This document shows, piece by piece, positions 21,325 through 31,104 of a stretch of DNA of 47,572 bases. The position numbers and the translations under genes were made by a program. The stretch comes from Stenocarpella maydis (taxonomy: Eukaryota; Ascomycota; Sordariomycetes; Diaporthales; Diaporthaceae): the NCBI GenBank assembly GCA_002270565.1, contig NQMI01000152.1:28209-75780 (forward strand), given 5' to 3'. Under the pieces are notes generated by a model, which saw only the letters and a list, made by a program, of their open reading frames with translations, was not told where the DNA came from and searched no databases. Each line of letters starts with the position of its first letter. Position 1 is the first letter of the stretch.

Positions 21325-21368
21325 CGGGTGTGCGTGAAGGGGGTGGTGCGTGAAACGGTAGGCTGACT
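21325..21368 (-). repeat. Right 44-bp terminal inverted repeat
   Basis: Exact reverse complement of the left end, followed by the TA duplication at 21369-21370. Confidence 0.95.
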
Positions 21369-21544
21369 TACTATTCACGCGTGTTGTGAGGGTTGGTTCA
21401 AAATCTAAAGTCTAGCCTCTGTCTGGCTGCCGTGAGCTGTCCCTGGAGCTACACCGGCTGCGTATCGGCGATCTGCTGTGCGACCCCTGGACTGCGGGGC
21501 TGGTGCTCAATGATACCGCGATGATGCCATCGAGTCTCTCTCAA

Positions 21545-21550
21545 TATATA
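21545..21550 (+). promoter_or_regulatory. TATA-like element of the aldo/keto reductase gene
   Basis: TATATA lies 101 bp upstream of the ATG at 21651, within 280 bp of DNA left between the transposon and the gene. If more upstream control sequence existed, the transposon has separated it from the gene. Confidence 0.4.
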
Positions 21551-21650
21551 CCGAGGCAATCTCCTCTCACCAGCTGCCGCCATCGCGTGCCAGGCAATAG
21601 CAGCTGACCTTGCCTTTATTTCTCATCGGGCCTTTCCTTAGTCACGCAAA

Positions 21651-22687
21651 ATGGTCAACACAAGAGTCCTCAGCAGCGCCCTGCTTGCAGCTGTTGCAGT
21701 GGCATTAGACGACATCCCTCCTCTCGGTCTGGGCACTTGGCTCTCCGAAAGAGACAAAGTCCCCCACGCTGTCGAGTTTGGCCTCAAGAATGGCTACGAC
21801 CACATTGATGCAGCTTGGATTTACCGTACGCCATCCGACCGAGTCAATTGAGCTCTGAGAGAGCCCAGTGCGCTGACCAATTCGTCCCAGGGAACGAGGA
21901 CAAGACGGGTAAAGGACTGGCAGCAGCAGACGTCCCGCGCGAGGACATCTGGGTGACGAGCAAACTGTGGAACAGTGCCCATCGGACGGCCGAGGCATGG
22001 AAGCAGATCCACGAGACTCTCGCCAACCTAGGTCTTGAGTATTTGGATCTCTATCTCATCCATTGGCCGGTCGCGTTCGTCCCTGGGGAGAATGGGGTTA
22101 AGCTGGACAAGGAGACGAGCCTCGTGGGCACGTGGCGAACACTGGAGGATATTGTCCGGGCAAATCTCACCAAGCACATCGGAATATCCAACTTCGCAAA
22201 GGAGGACCTTGACGCTGTCCTCGACATCTGCGACATCTGCCCATATGCCCACGAGTTTGAGACGCATCCCTACCTGCAACAGCAGGACTTTGTCGACTAC
22301 CATAAGGAGCTCGGGATCAAGGTGATCGCTTACTCCCCCCTCGGCAACACTAACCCCACTTATGACAACAAGCACGGGAACCTCGGGCCGCTACTGAAGG
22401 ACTCTTTCTGGACCGATATTGCCGAAAAGAAGAACGCAACCACTGCGCAGGCTGTGCTGGCGTGGGGAATCCAGCGTGGGACCATTGTCATCCCCAAGAG
22501 CACGTCTGAGAAACACTTGACGGACAACCTTGGCGCCTTGGACGTTAAGTTTAGCGACGAGGAGCTGAAGGAGATTGCAAAGTATGACAAGAAAGCCCGT
22601 TTCAACAACCCGAGCAAGGCATGGGGCGTAAAGCTGTTCGCTGATTTGGATGATCACGTCGATGACCTCAGAGAGGATGAGCTTTAG
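21651..22687 (+). CDS. Aldo/keto reductase with N-terminal signal-like sequence
   Basis: NAD(P)H-dependent carbonyl reductase of the AKR superfamily. Exons 21651-21825 and 21891-22687 (65-nt intron, GTACGC...CCAG, branch CTGAC) give 323 aa. The splice restores WIYRNEDKTGKG. The catalytic tetrad is complete: Asp53, Tyr58, Lys83 (VTSKLWN) and His116 (LIHWP). GISNF and the cofactor-binding IPKSTSEKHL are present. Residues 1-19 (MVNTRVLSSALLAAVAVAL) look like a secretion signal, unusual because most AKRs are cytosolic and start closer to the LGLGTW strand; a signal anchor or chance hydrophobicity are alternatives. The start has a good context (GCAAAATGG). Family members reduce sugars or xenobiotic and secondary-metabolite carbonyls; the substrate here is not visible. 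It appears intact despite the adjacent RIP-damaged transposon. Confidence 0.92.
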
Positions 22688-24018
22688 GGGGCATGTCAGG
22701 GGGCACTCACTGTGGAATTGGAATGTAGAAATCAATGGCATGAAGCCCTTCAAGGTTCCTTCCGCTATATGTTGACCGTCGACTCTTGGAACGTGACCAA
22801 AGTTGCGCGACTAGTACTTGGAGAGAGTGAGACTATCTTGTCACGCGACTGACTGGACGCTGTACGGATACTATAGCCACACCGTGTCCCCAAAAGGTAC
22901 ACCATTCCAGAAGGCTCTGGAATCCTAGCTTGAGTGCAGTCTAGATAGCTATGGCAATGTTATTAATGAACCGTAGGTGTCATTATCCGCTTGATGTGTT
23001 GACGTCTTATAAGAATCTGAGGGGATGAACGTTAGGTATATTCAGACTATTTGGGTGGGCGAACAGCCCTCTATATATAGACAAATAGATGGCAATTCCT
23101 CAGACTTCCCTCGGCTACCTATAGCCGAGTAATAGGCTAGCTGCAGTGAGTATACAGCCTATAGCTGTTAGTTATAAGGCTAATTTAGGTATAACACCAA
23201 TATACTACCGGCGTTATTGGGGTGTTTTTAGACGTCTACCTAGAAAATTAACAGTCCATTTTCAGTACATACTTTATGAACAGATTGGCACCTCGAGCTA
23301 CGCAGCACGTGGGCCTAGCTATGGTTTAGCTAAAGCTACCTAGCGTTGGACTTAGTAATTAAATTATATAAACATTGTGAATTCTACGTCACGTGCACTC
23401 CAACACTATTGAGAAAACGACGGGGCTGCTGCACTATACCTCAGGAATAAAATATCAGAATTGACCAGAAGGCTCTGGCCAACTAATACCGCTTTACTAC
23501 ACTGCCGTGCCGTCACTCCCAGCCATCCACATGTCCTCATTTTGTTGCTCAGCTGGTACTGACCAAGTACGTAGCTACCCTTTGGACAACCCCGAGACTG
23601 CTATATTTTGGGAGGAGCCTCGCTGGCCTGTATATGTTGAAACTACTTCGGGTGTCGGCGGAAATGGGAGTTCGTCACGCGAAATAGCTGTAGAGAATAC
23701 GGCACTACATCTCAGTGAATGAGAAATACATACGGATGCAAGTAATGTAGAGGGATCAAATACAGGAAGAGTTCACAGAGAACACATACCTAGATAGGTA
23801 GAGGATACTCGTGCTAGTATATTTATGTACTTACTAGGCTATGTAGTGTTTTTCTGGGTGATAATTTTGGTCCTGTGACACCTATGACTATCTAAGTTGT
23901 ATCGGTTGGAGAGCCAAGACAGTTTGGTACAGACACGGCGTACTGCCTTAGATGCCTGTCGACATTTATCGACATTTCTTTAGTCCAGCAAATCACCTGG
24001 CCCAAGCGTTTTCTCTTC
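22688..24018. other. Intergenic DNA with a hairpin-rich AT island
   Basis: No supported gene. Around 23060-23380 the DNA becomes AT-richer and carries inverted motifs, for example CTCGGCTA-CCTA-TAGCCGAG at 23110-23129 and repeats of AGCCTATAGC/TAGCTA-type words, like the remains of a small transposon. Short ORFs at 23146-23343 and 23507-23722 have no recognisable features. Confidence 0.5.
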
Positions 24019-24026
24019 TTTAAATA
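24019..24026 (+). promoter_or_regulatory. TATA-like element and CT-rich core promoter of the small Trp-rich gene
   Basis: TTTAAATA is followed by a CT-rich tract (about 24030-24070) and a CA-rich leader up to the ATG at 24168. This is the classic layout of a well-expressed filamentous-fungal promoter. Confidence 0.5.
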
Positions 24027-24167
24027 CCTGCGTCCCCCCACCCTCCTGTCCAAACCTTTCCCTCTTCTCTTCTCATCATCAAAGGCATGTTGACAGAGCT
24101 CTCGGCAACACAGCACACAGCAAGCACAACAAACAACAGCATAAAGAGCTCAAAAACAACACTCAGC

Positions 24168-24461
24168 ATGCCTTCGCTTCCACTACGGGGTGTGCCCTTG
24201 GAGGAGTGGGTAAATGGTGCGCGCCGCGTGCGCAGAAGAAACGCCTCTCGCCCTCCCGCTCCCCAACGCGACGGGGAAGAGGAGGCGAGGACGTGGTACT
24301 ACATCTGGTGGCAGATGTGGTATAATCAAGAGGTTGTGAGGTGGATGGCATGGCATGAGGAGGAAGAGAGGAGGAGGAGGCAGCAGGAGGAGGCAGCAGG
24401 AGGAGGAGCAGAGGAGGAGCAGGCAGTAAGTCTTTCGTTTCCCTTCGGTGCTCGAGGGTAA
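24168..24461 (+). CDS. Small tryptophan-rich, charged orphan protein
   Basis: Unspliced, the ORF encodes 97 aa: a basic N-terminal third (RRVRRRNASR), a centre TWYYIWWQMWYNQEVVRWMA with six Trp, and an acidic/Arg/Gln low-complexity tail. I chose the ATG at 24168 (CTCAGCATGCC) over the in-frame ATG at 24087 because the latter is followed by leader-like CA-rich DNA. A strong donor GTAAGT begins at 24426; joining to TTCTTTCCAG at 24657 would replace the last 11 codons by VCFTCPVFNVNGQGV... ending at 24744 (114 aa). No signal peptide or known domain. No relatives are recognised. The gene model rests on promoter layout and composition only. Confidence 0.45.
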   Translation: MPSLPLRGVPLEEWVNGARRVRRRNASRPPAPQRDGEEEARTWYYIWWQMWYNQEVVRWMAWHEEEERRRRQQEEAAGGGAEEEQAVSLSFPFGARG

Positions 24462-24744
24462 GAGCCTGGCAGTGCAGATACCGCCTTCGGGCGTGGGCAC
24501 TCTCAGCTGGGCTGAGTGATACTGCTGGGCGACGACCCTCAAGCGTTGGTTTTCAAGTATTATTATGGGCGTCAAAGCCGTATTCTGCGCCTCCACGTGG
24601 TGACGCCTGGCTAGTACCAGAGCAGAAACGCATTTTCACTTGTGTCATTCTTTCCAGGTTTGTTTCACTTGCCCTGTCTTCAATGTGAACGGCCAGGGTG
24701 TACTGCGTACGCTCCTTCGTCCCCACGGGCCGTCTTCCACGTGA

Positions 24745-26517
24745 AAACACGTTTCCTCTGGATCATCAACCTTAAGAGGAGGCAGCTCCTTCCCGAAGTA
24801 GTGCAGACTGCTCAGGATGAGACCTATGTTGGCCTTCAGTGCCGGGGGCAGGACTCGCCCGTAGAAGCAACTAGGCAAAATAACGGAGAAAACCCCAATT
24901 CACCGTCGCGTGATAGCTGCGCTTTACTGCATTCAACTGTCGACGAGAGTGTGTTCAAGTCATTGCTCGGGATGTCAATTGAGCGCCAATGTGACAGTGG
25001 CCCTCTTTGGCAGTGCCGACAATGCGTGCGTGGGCCATTGCGATCATTCTAGGGATCCGCAAACATCAACTCGAAAATGACCTCTCATGGAAAAGGGATC
25101 CATGCAAGGTAGCATGAACAGGGTTACCTCACGAGTTCTGGCCTCGGCAGCATCCATAATGAGCCACACATAGAGGCTTGCCTTCCCCTATGAGCGTGAA
25201 ATGCGCCAATTCCTTGTATGAATTAGCTCTATACTTAGGGGACATATATTCGGAGAGACTGGGTAGGAGCTCAGGGGCAGGCCTTAGGTCTCCCAGCTGC
25301 AAAGAAACTGCGCTGGCTGTATACGGAGCAGGCCATCGTGAAGACAGCCTTCCCGATACAGGTAGTTTCCCGAAAACACTGGGTAAACGCAGGTGAAATT
25401 GCAGCAATATAATCAAGGAAACAGATAATGGCGCCGCTCAAATTCTCAAATTCAACCGTCTTTGGAGGTTGTCTCGCATGATGGTTGCTCCGGAAAGATA
25501 ACTGACCTAGAATACTACTAGTGTTACCACCAAAAGTTCCGTGCTGTGTCGGCCACGTATTTTCCTCTTAACTTCCAGATATTTGTCTCACTTCCTAACA
25601 TGAACCGCCATCTTCATTTTGCGCCTCGGACTTTTACGCGAGGCCTTGATCTCGCTGTTCCAATAATAATGCGGTCTCTATGCGCAGGTTTTGGGCCTCA
25701 CTCCTCTACCTCGGCTCTTACTCTTAGAGGCTGCGCTCGTAATAGTATGGTGTGCAAGATCCTTTTTATGGGTATGTGCTCTGAATATTTTGTTATCGGA
25801 ATTGTGCTATTATCCATCGCTAGGTCTTTGAGCTTTTACAACTGTTTAAAGGGACCGCCTGCGCCCCCCCCCCCTTTTCAGAACTCACGTATTGTATGAT
25901 AGTGACTTTGCTTCCTCCCAATTCGCGAGCGTGACTGCGCTAAATGATTGCTCCAGAAAGTCCCTGGCTTTCTCCCTTCACTATGGAACTTCTCGGGCAG
26001 TCAATCATTCGCTTTGTCCTCATTGCTGTGCGGCTGTTCAGCCTCACTCAAGCAGCGATTGCCTGAGGCCACCATCGGTTGCTCCGAGAAAGCGCTCATT
26101 CCTCAATCCGGAAACAGAGAATGAATTATATTCAGAAACAAAATGCTACCGCGACTTTGATAGATATTGGCCCTTTCGTAGGATCTCTGATTAACGGGAC
26201 GTTATTGCCATGGATGCCATTCAACATCACAGAATCCTACGGTGGCGTATTGCCTGTGGGCACGAGCACTACATCCTCGGCCAACTTAGAACATACCGAA
26301 GCAGGCTATACATCTTTCTACGAGGAACACTTCACCTCCCCTCCAAAGGGAGTGTTTTAGATTTTTGTCTATTATGTGCTATGATTCCCAACTCGTGTGA
26401 GAGACCTTCTGAAGCCTACAAAGCGTGAGCGGCCTGCATACATACTTAAGCACCCTTTTAATCTCACTACTGATATGCATTACAAAGCCGCCCTGAAATC
26501 ACCAACCCAGCAGCCGC
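24745..26517. other. Intergenic DNA without a supported gene
   Basis: Several open stretches of 70-136 codons exist on both strands but none shows a domain, promoter or splice pattern. At 26079-26360 a plus-strand stretch reads protein-like (IGPFVGSLINGTLLPWMPFN, with several Asn-X-Ser/Thr sites) and could be a relic of a secreted protein. A C12 run lies at about 25866. Confidence 0.4.
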
Positions 26518-26975
26518 TTGGAAATGTTGGCGGTGAAGCGCCCGATACTGTGCTCCCTCTGTCGAGGCCAGCCCTCGAGTGAAAAATCCATCGAGGGCGC
26601 GATTTATAAATGGCACATGCCAGGTCTTGTGGTAGCGATCATTAATGGCTACAAGACTTGGGCCGAGGTAATCAAGTTTCTCCCTCCCAGTCTACCACCT
26701 CCCCCAGACCAGTCAGTCATTGCGACTCTGTACTATCCTATATACCAACATATTCTGTTATGTATTCCGGCGCAGCGCATTCAAGCTCACACCCGCGTGA
26801 GGCTTCGGCTACGGCTCCGTTCCCTCAACCTCAGCGACGCCTCGCACCATCTTCTGGGCAGGCAGCACCACCAAATCCTGCGCGGCCGCTGCGCTGTCCC
26901 TGACTTCTCGTTAGCAACGAACGCACCGCACTACCTTACCCCGTCGGAGAGCTGGAGGACGCCCATGTAGGCTGC
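26518..26975 (+). pseudogene. Relic of a serine beta-lactamase-like (PF00144) hydrolase
   Basis: Two blocks match the start of this family. First, 26590-26667 reads IEGAIYKWHMPGLVVAIING and KTWAE, like the family's HVPGLxVAVIDG-KTWAEGYG. Second, 26801-26914 reads GFGYGSVPSTSATPRTIFWA followed by GSTTKSCAAAALSL, which contains the catalytic Ser-X-X-Lys. Between them lies a 133-bp candidate intron starting GTAATC, but its only suitable AG is one base too far right, so the frame is lost. A stop follows ALSL at 26912, after which LATNAPHY and SESWRTPM appear in another frame. The remaining 400 or so residues of a normal protein (about 500-550 aa) are not found. Such enzymes act as esterases or amidases, some in secondary metabolism. 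Confidence 0.6.
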
Positions 26976-28275
26976 GGATGCCCACCGGCCCGGAGGTCCC
27001 GGAGCGCGTCGCCAGTTGTCTGGAGGGGGTGGGTACCTGAGCGATACTAGGCTTGTCTGCGGGTCCAATTCTATCTGGATTCAGTACGTGAAAGATTATG
27101 CACTGTCGTCGAGACAACCTCGACGGAAAGCCCAAAAATGATACCCAAGGCGCCTCTGGAAGTTCAAACACAGCACTTTCCTTTGGATCCGTGTGCCTCT
27201 CGCCTATTTCACGAGGGGTTGGTCTACGCTGGCTGCAAACTCACACCTGCTTGCAAGTAGCCAGACACCGGTTGGCGGATCCGGGCCAGCGGACACCTCC
27301 AGCCCCGTATCCCAAAGACAGAGGATAGAGGACCAGGACGGCGAGTGAAATTGAACATCACTTTCTTTCTTGACTACCATCAACCACTGAGTTACAAGTA
27401 GAAAAGCACACCAGATTCCCCAACGCGGATTCGCCCTTCCATCGTTTCACACGCAGGCCCCCTAGACCCCGTCACCCCCTCCCGAACCAAACACCTTCGC
27501 CCGAGCAGGTAGATAGTCTCAGTGTCTCCGTCGCGGCCGCCCGTGCCCCTCTCCCCTCCCGCGCTCGCCTTTTTTTTTTTTCAACAGTGATTCGTTTCGT
27601 CAGATGCGGAGCCCAGGTATGCACTCTGCTCGTAAACAAGTAAGGAAAAGGATGACAGGTGTGGGGTCAGGTAGGTGTTTCGTTTGCTTCCTTGTTGAGA
27701 AAAAAAAAGAGCCGAGTATAAGCCTGGGCGCGAGTGAGATGGATGGCAGCGCAGTTGAAACAAACAAGAGCGCAGCAACAAAGACATTAGACTATCTCAA
27801 ACCCATTTATGAACCAAGCCCAAAAAAAAGAGACAAAGTTGTGACGAGTGCCGTGGAATTTTTCCATCACAGGCACATATTATACTAAGAACCCCATGAG
27901 ACCATGTGCTCCGGTGAAAATCAAAACAAGCCCGACCGTAAGGAAATTTGTAGAGAGGTAGAGGTTGGCGCGGCCAATAGCTGGATGGCGAGTGAGGATG
28001 GCGGATCAAGCTTTCGTTGTTGTTGCCCCTTAGCTGAACACCTTCGACATCTGGTGAGAGAGACCGGGCAAGTCCGATCTCCGATGTCGATGAGTGGTGT
28101 TCGCGGGGCCGGGGTGGCTCCAAAAAGAACGTAAGAATACATGTTGTTTTGGGGTATCGACAAAAAGTGTTGTAAAACGCCTGTCCCGGACGAAGGTATG
28201 GGATCATGATACCGGTCAGGTTGCTTCTCCATGCGACATATCAAAGTTCAATTCACCAGGCTCTGACGAGAGCAT
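26976..28275. other. Intergenic DNA and probable 3' UTR of the Som1-type gene
   Basis: No gene is supported. 27400-27580 is C-rich and ends in a T-run (about 27570-27580). The right part (about 27800-28275) lies directly downstream of the minus-strand stop at 28276 and is probably its 3' UTR and terminator; I cannot fix the polyadenylation site. Confidence 0.4.
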
Positions 28276-31104
28276 CTAGGTCTCGATTTCTGGATCCATG
28301 AAGTTTGCAGCCGTAGAGAAGTCAAACCCGCCTGCGTCACCTTCGTTATCGTGGAGGAAGGAGTCAAAGTCAAAGTCATTCAGTACATCATTGGTGTTAA
28401 GCGGGTTGGCGAAGTCAAGGCCGAACTCCTGGGAAAGGTCCGACGTCAGAAACATGCGTGAGCAGTGGTGACCTGCCACTTGTACTTCAAGGGCACTTAC
28501 CGGCATGTCCATGTTGAACTGGTTCTGGTTGGGGTCAGCCGGAGTGACCATGGGTGCAGCTTGCTGAGGCACAGGAGCAGGGCCTTGGCCGTTCTGCATG
28601 GGCTGAGGAGGTCCAGCATTCGCGCCTGGCCTGTTGACATTCTGCTGCTGCGGATTGACAGGGGTAATGGGCGTCGCTGGCGTGGGAGCTTCCGGCTCCG
28701 AGGCGGCGGGCTCCGCGGCGGGAGTTGCTCCGGCGGCATTGAGGTTCGGGTTTGACTTTTTCTGAGCCGCAGCGCGCTTTGTTTAGAGATCGTTACTACA
28801 CACTGATATGCACGCAAAAGGGGGCAAATCGACTTCTCACCTTGTCTTTCGCACTCTTCGTCTCCTTCTTCTTGGGCGCTGCCTTGGCCGACTGAGAAGG
28901 TGTTGGTGGTGCAGCGTTGCTGACCTGCGGTGACGACGTGCTCCGCGCGTTTGCGGCAGCTGCGGCGGCGGCGGGCTGCGCCGGTGGGGGCATCGCAGCA
29001 TGACGCTGCTGCGGCGTTCCCTGCACTTGCTGTGGCGTCTGGCCCTGTGGGACCATTTGGGCACCATTGGGACCCCCCGGACCTCCCTGCTGCTGCTGCT
29101 GCTGCTGTTGCTGCTGCTGCCACTGCATTTGCTGGCCCGGCTGTCCTGCCATCTGGCCCTGCTGACGGGCGGCCATCATCTGCTGCTGCTGGGGGTTCAT
29201 CGGGCCGTTGAACGGCGGCTGTCCTGGGTGCGAGCTTGGCGGTCGCATGCCGTTCATCTGTGGCCCGCCAGCCATGTTGCCGCCGCCAACACCACCCACG
29301 AAATGAGGTGCCTGAGACGGGTCCATGTTGTTGCCCATGAAGTTCATGGTGTTGGGCGACCCGCGAGACTGTGCGCCTTCGGGGAGTGGCGAGCCCATGC
29401 CAGCTGGGTTCATCTGCTGGGGACCACGCTTCATATCGGTAGGGTTTGGCGACGCCCCGGGCCGGGCGCCCTGTGGTGACGCTCCCTGGAATGGCGGCGC
29501 GTTGGCTCCGGGAGGCGCGCCGGGGCCTACCGGGCCGCCGGGACCGCCAGGCCCGTCCCTTTGCATTGGCATGTTGCTGTTGCCATCCTGTTCCTGTCTC
29601 GCCATCATGAGCCTCTTCTTGTTCTGTTGCTCGAGAAGCATCAACTGCATCTGGTAGTCCTGAAGAGCGTGGTTGCTGCCGCCCGCCTGTTGGGTAGCGT
29701 TAGGACCACCAGGGCCCCTCATCCCACCAGGGGGTGCAGTAGCCATCCCCTCGGCATTGTAGAAGTTGCTGATGGTGGCCCCGTCAGGGCCCTGAGCGAC
29801 CATGGGCGAGCCTTGTCCAGGAGGGCCGTTTGCATTCGGCATTGGCTTGCCCATCTGCTGGCTCTGCTGCTGCTGGAGGTTCGCCGCATAGGTCTGGATT
29901 GTCTTCTGCTGCACCGCTGGAGACTGATTTTGAAAGGTTGCGAACTGTTCAGGGTTCAGCGTTGTTGGATTTATACCACTTTGAATAAGAAGTTGCTCAG
30001 CGTGTTGCGAAGGGCCGATTCCTACCTGCTGCTGCTGGCCTGGCATACCCTGCCCTGCTTGTCGACCGTTAGGCATCATGCCGTTCTGTGCAGGGTTGAA
30101 GGGACCGCCCTCAGAGAGACGGATGCGTTTGGAAGGAGAAGGTGCGTTTTCAGCGGAACCTGGGGAAGAGGGACGTGGTCGGTTTCCATCCATGTCGGAG
30201 GGTTCACGCTGCATCTGGCCCTGTTTCTGTTGCTGCTGGAGCATATGCTGCATCATGTTGGGGCTGGGAGTGGTGGGGTTATTAACAGCTGCGCATATAG
30301 TTGAAAAATGGGGATATCAACCAGGCTGCACTCACTTGTTCTGACTGTTGGCCATGGCGGTACGAGGCAGATTGTTGCCCGGCTTGACCATGCCCATGGC
30401 ACCGTTGCGCTGCATCATCTGCATCTGCATCTGCTGCTGCTGCTGCTGCGGCGTCAGGTCGGGCCTCATCTGGCGCAGAAGCTCCTGTTGCTGGCTTTGT
30501 CGCATTCGCGACTGGTTCTACGAGGGGATTTTAGCAGATGCATGACTGACGGGGGCGGCCCCGACAGAAGCAAGCATACCTGAGTGTGGTTCATGTACGA
30601 GTTGACTTGACCATTTCCACTCTTGCCCTTCTGGGCGTTGAACATGTCCCAGAAGAGACAGAACCACTCGAAAAGGAATGGCTCAACCGAGAGATTGGCA
30701 ATCATGGGCTGGGGCAGGTCATCAGGCCGTTTCGCGTCAACGCCCTCTTTGCTGTCGACGTCCATGGCCTCGCCGACGCCATTCCCAAGCAGATTCCCGT
30801 TCTCGTCGCGCCGCGAGTTTGGGCCGTCCTGGAGCTTAATCTGTGAGTCGGAGCTCAGTAGGGAGCGCGCGCAATCGTACATTTCGTTGCGCAGGAAATA
30901 CTCGTAGATGTAGGTGTTAAGTAGATGCCTGTTGTTCTCGGTAATCTGCTGTTGTTGTTGCTGCTGCTGTTGTTGCTGCTGCTGCTGCTGTTGTGGTCGC
31001 GGCGCAGATGGGCCGGCGACGGCGCCGTTGTTCATCATGGGCATGGCAGGACCAACCGGCCCGCCAGCCATGGGATTCATGTTGGCTATGTTGACGTTGT
31101 TCAT
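28276..31104 (-). CDS. som1: LisH/LUFS transcriptional co-regulator, Som1/SomA/Flo8 family
   Basis: Five exons (30580-31104, 30336-30517, 28841-30263, 28501-28776, 28276-28428) give 852 aa. After an N-terminal Gly/Pro/Asn segment and Q16 (residues 38-53) comes a LisH motif (about 61-85, LLNTYIYEYFLRNEMYDCAR) and the second LUFS part (VEPFLFEWFCLFWDMFNAQK). The rest is Gln/Pro/Gly/Met-rich, with a basic KKKETKSAKDK and an acidic C-terminus (NDFDFDSFLHDNEGDAGGFD) that looks like an activation domain. Members act in the nucleus downstream of cAMP/PKA and control conidiation, adhesion and, in Magnaporthe, infection-related development. For intron 2 I chose the acceptor CTCCCAG (30264), because the nearer GCGCAG gives a stop. 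Intron 4 (72 nt) is in frame, so its retention would add 24 residues. Confidence 0.9.

Larger units (their letters stand above)
19440..21368 (+). mobile_element. Fot1-class Tc1/mariner-pogo DNA transposon, 1929 bp
   Basis: Two 44-bp inverted ends (19440-19483 and 21325-21368) match perfectly and are flanked by TA duplications (19438-19439 and 21369-21370). The length, end length and target site equal those known for Fot1 of Fusarium (about 1.93 kb, 44-bp ends, TA). The internal transposase is full of RIP-type stops. The element sits between the SnoaL-like pseudogene and the aldo/keto reductase. Confidence 0.92.

Noticed and set aside
28937..30304. Long plus-strand ORFs rich in Leu and Cys opposite the Som1-type gene
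   Set aside because: They are antisense shadows of CAG/CAA glutamine and proline codons of the real minus-strand exon.
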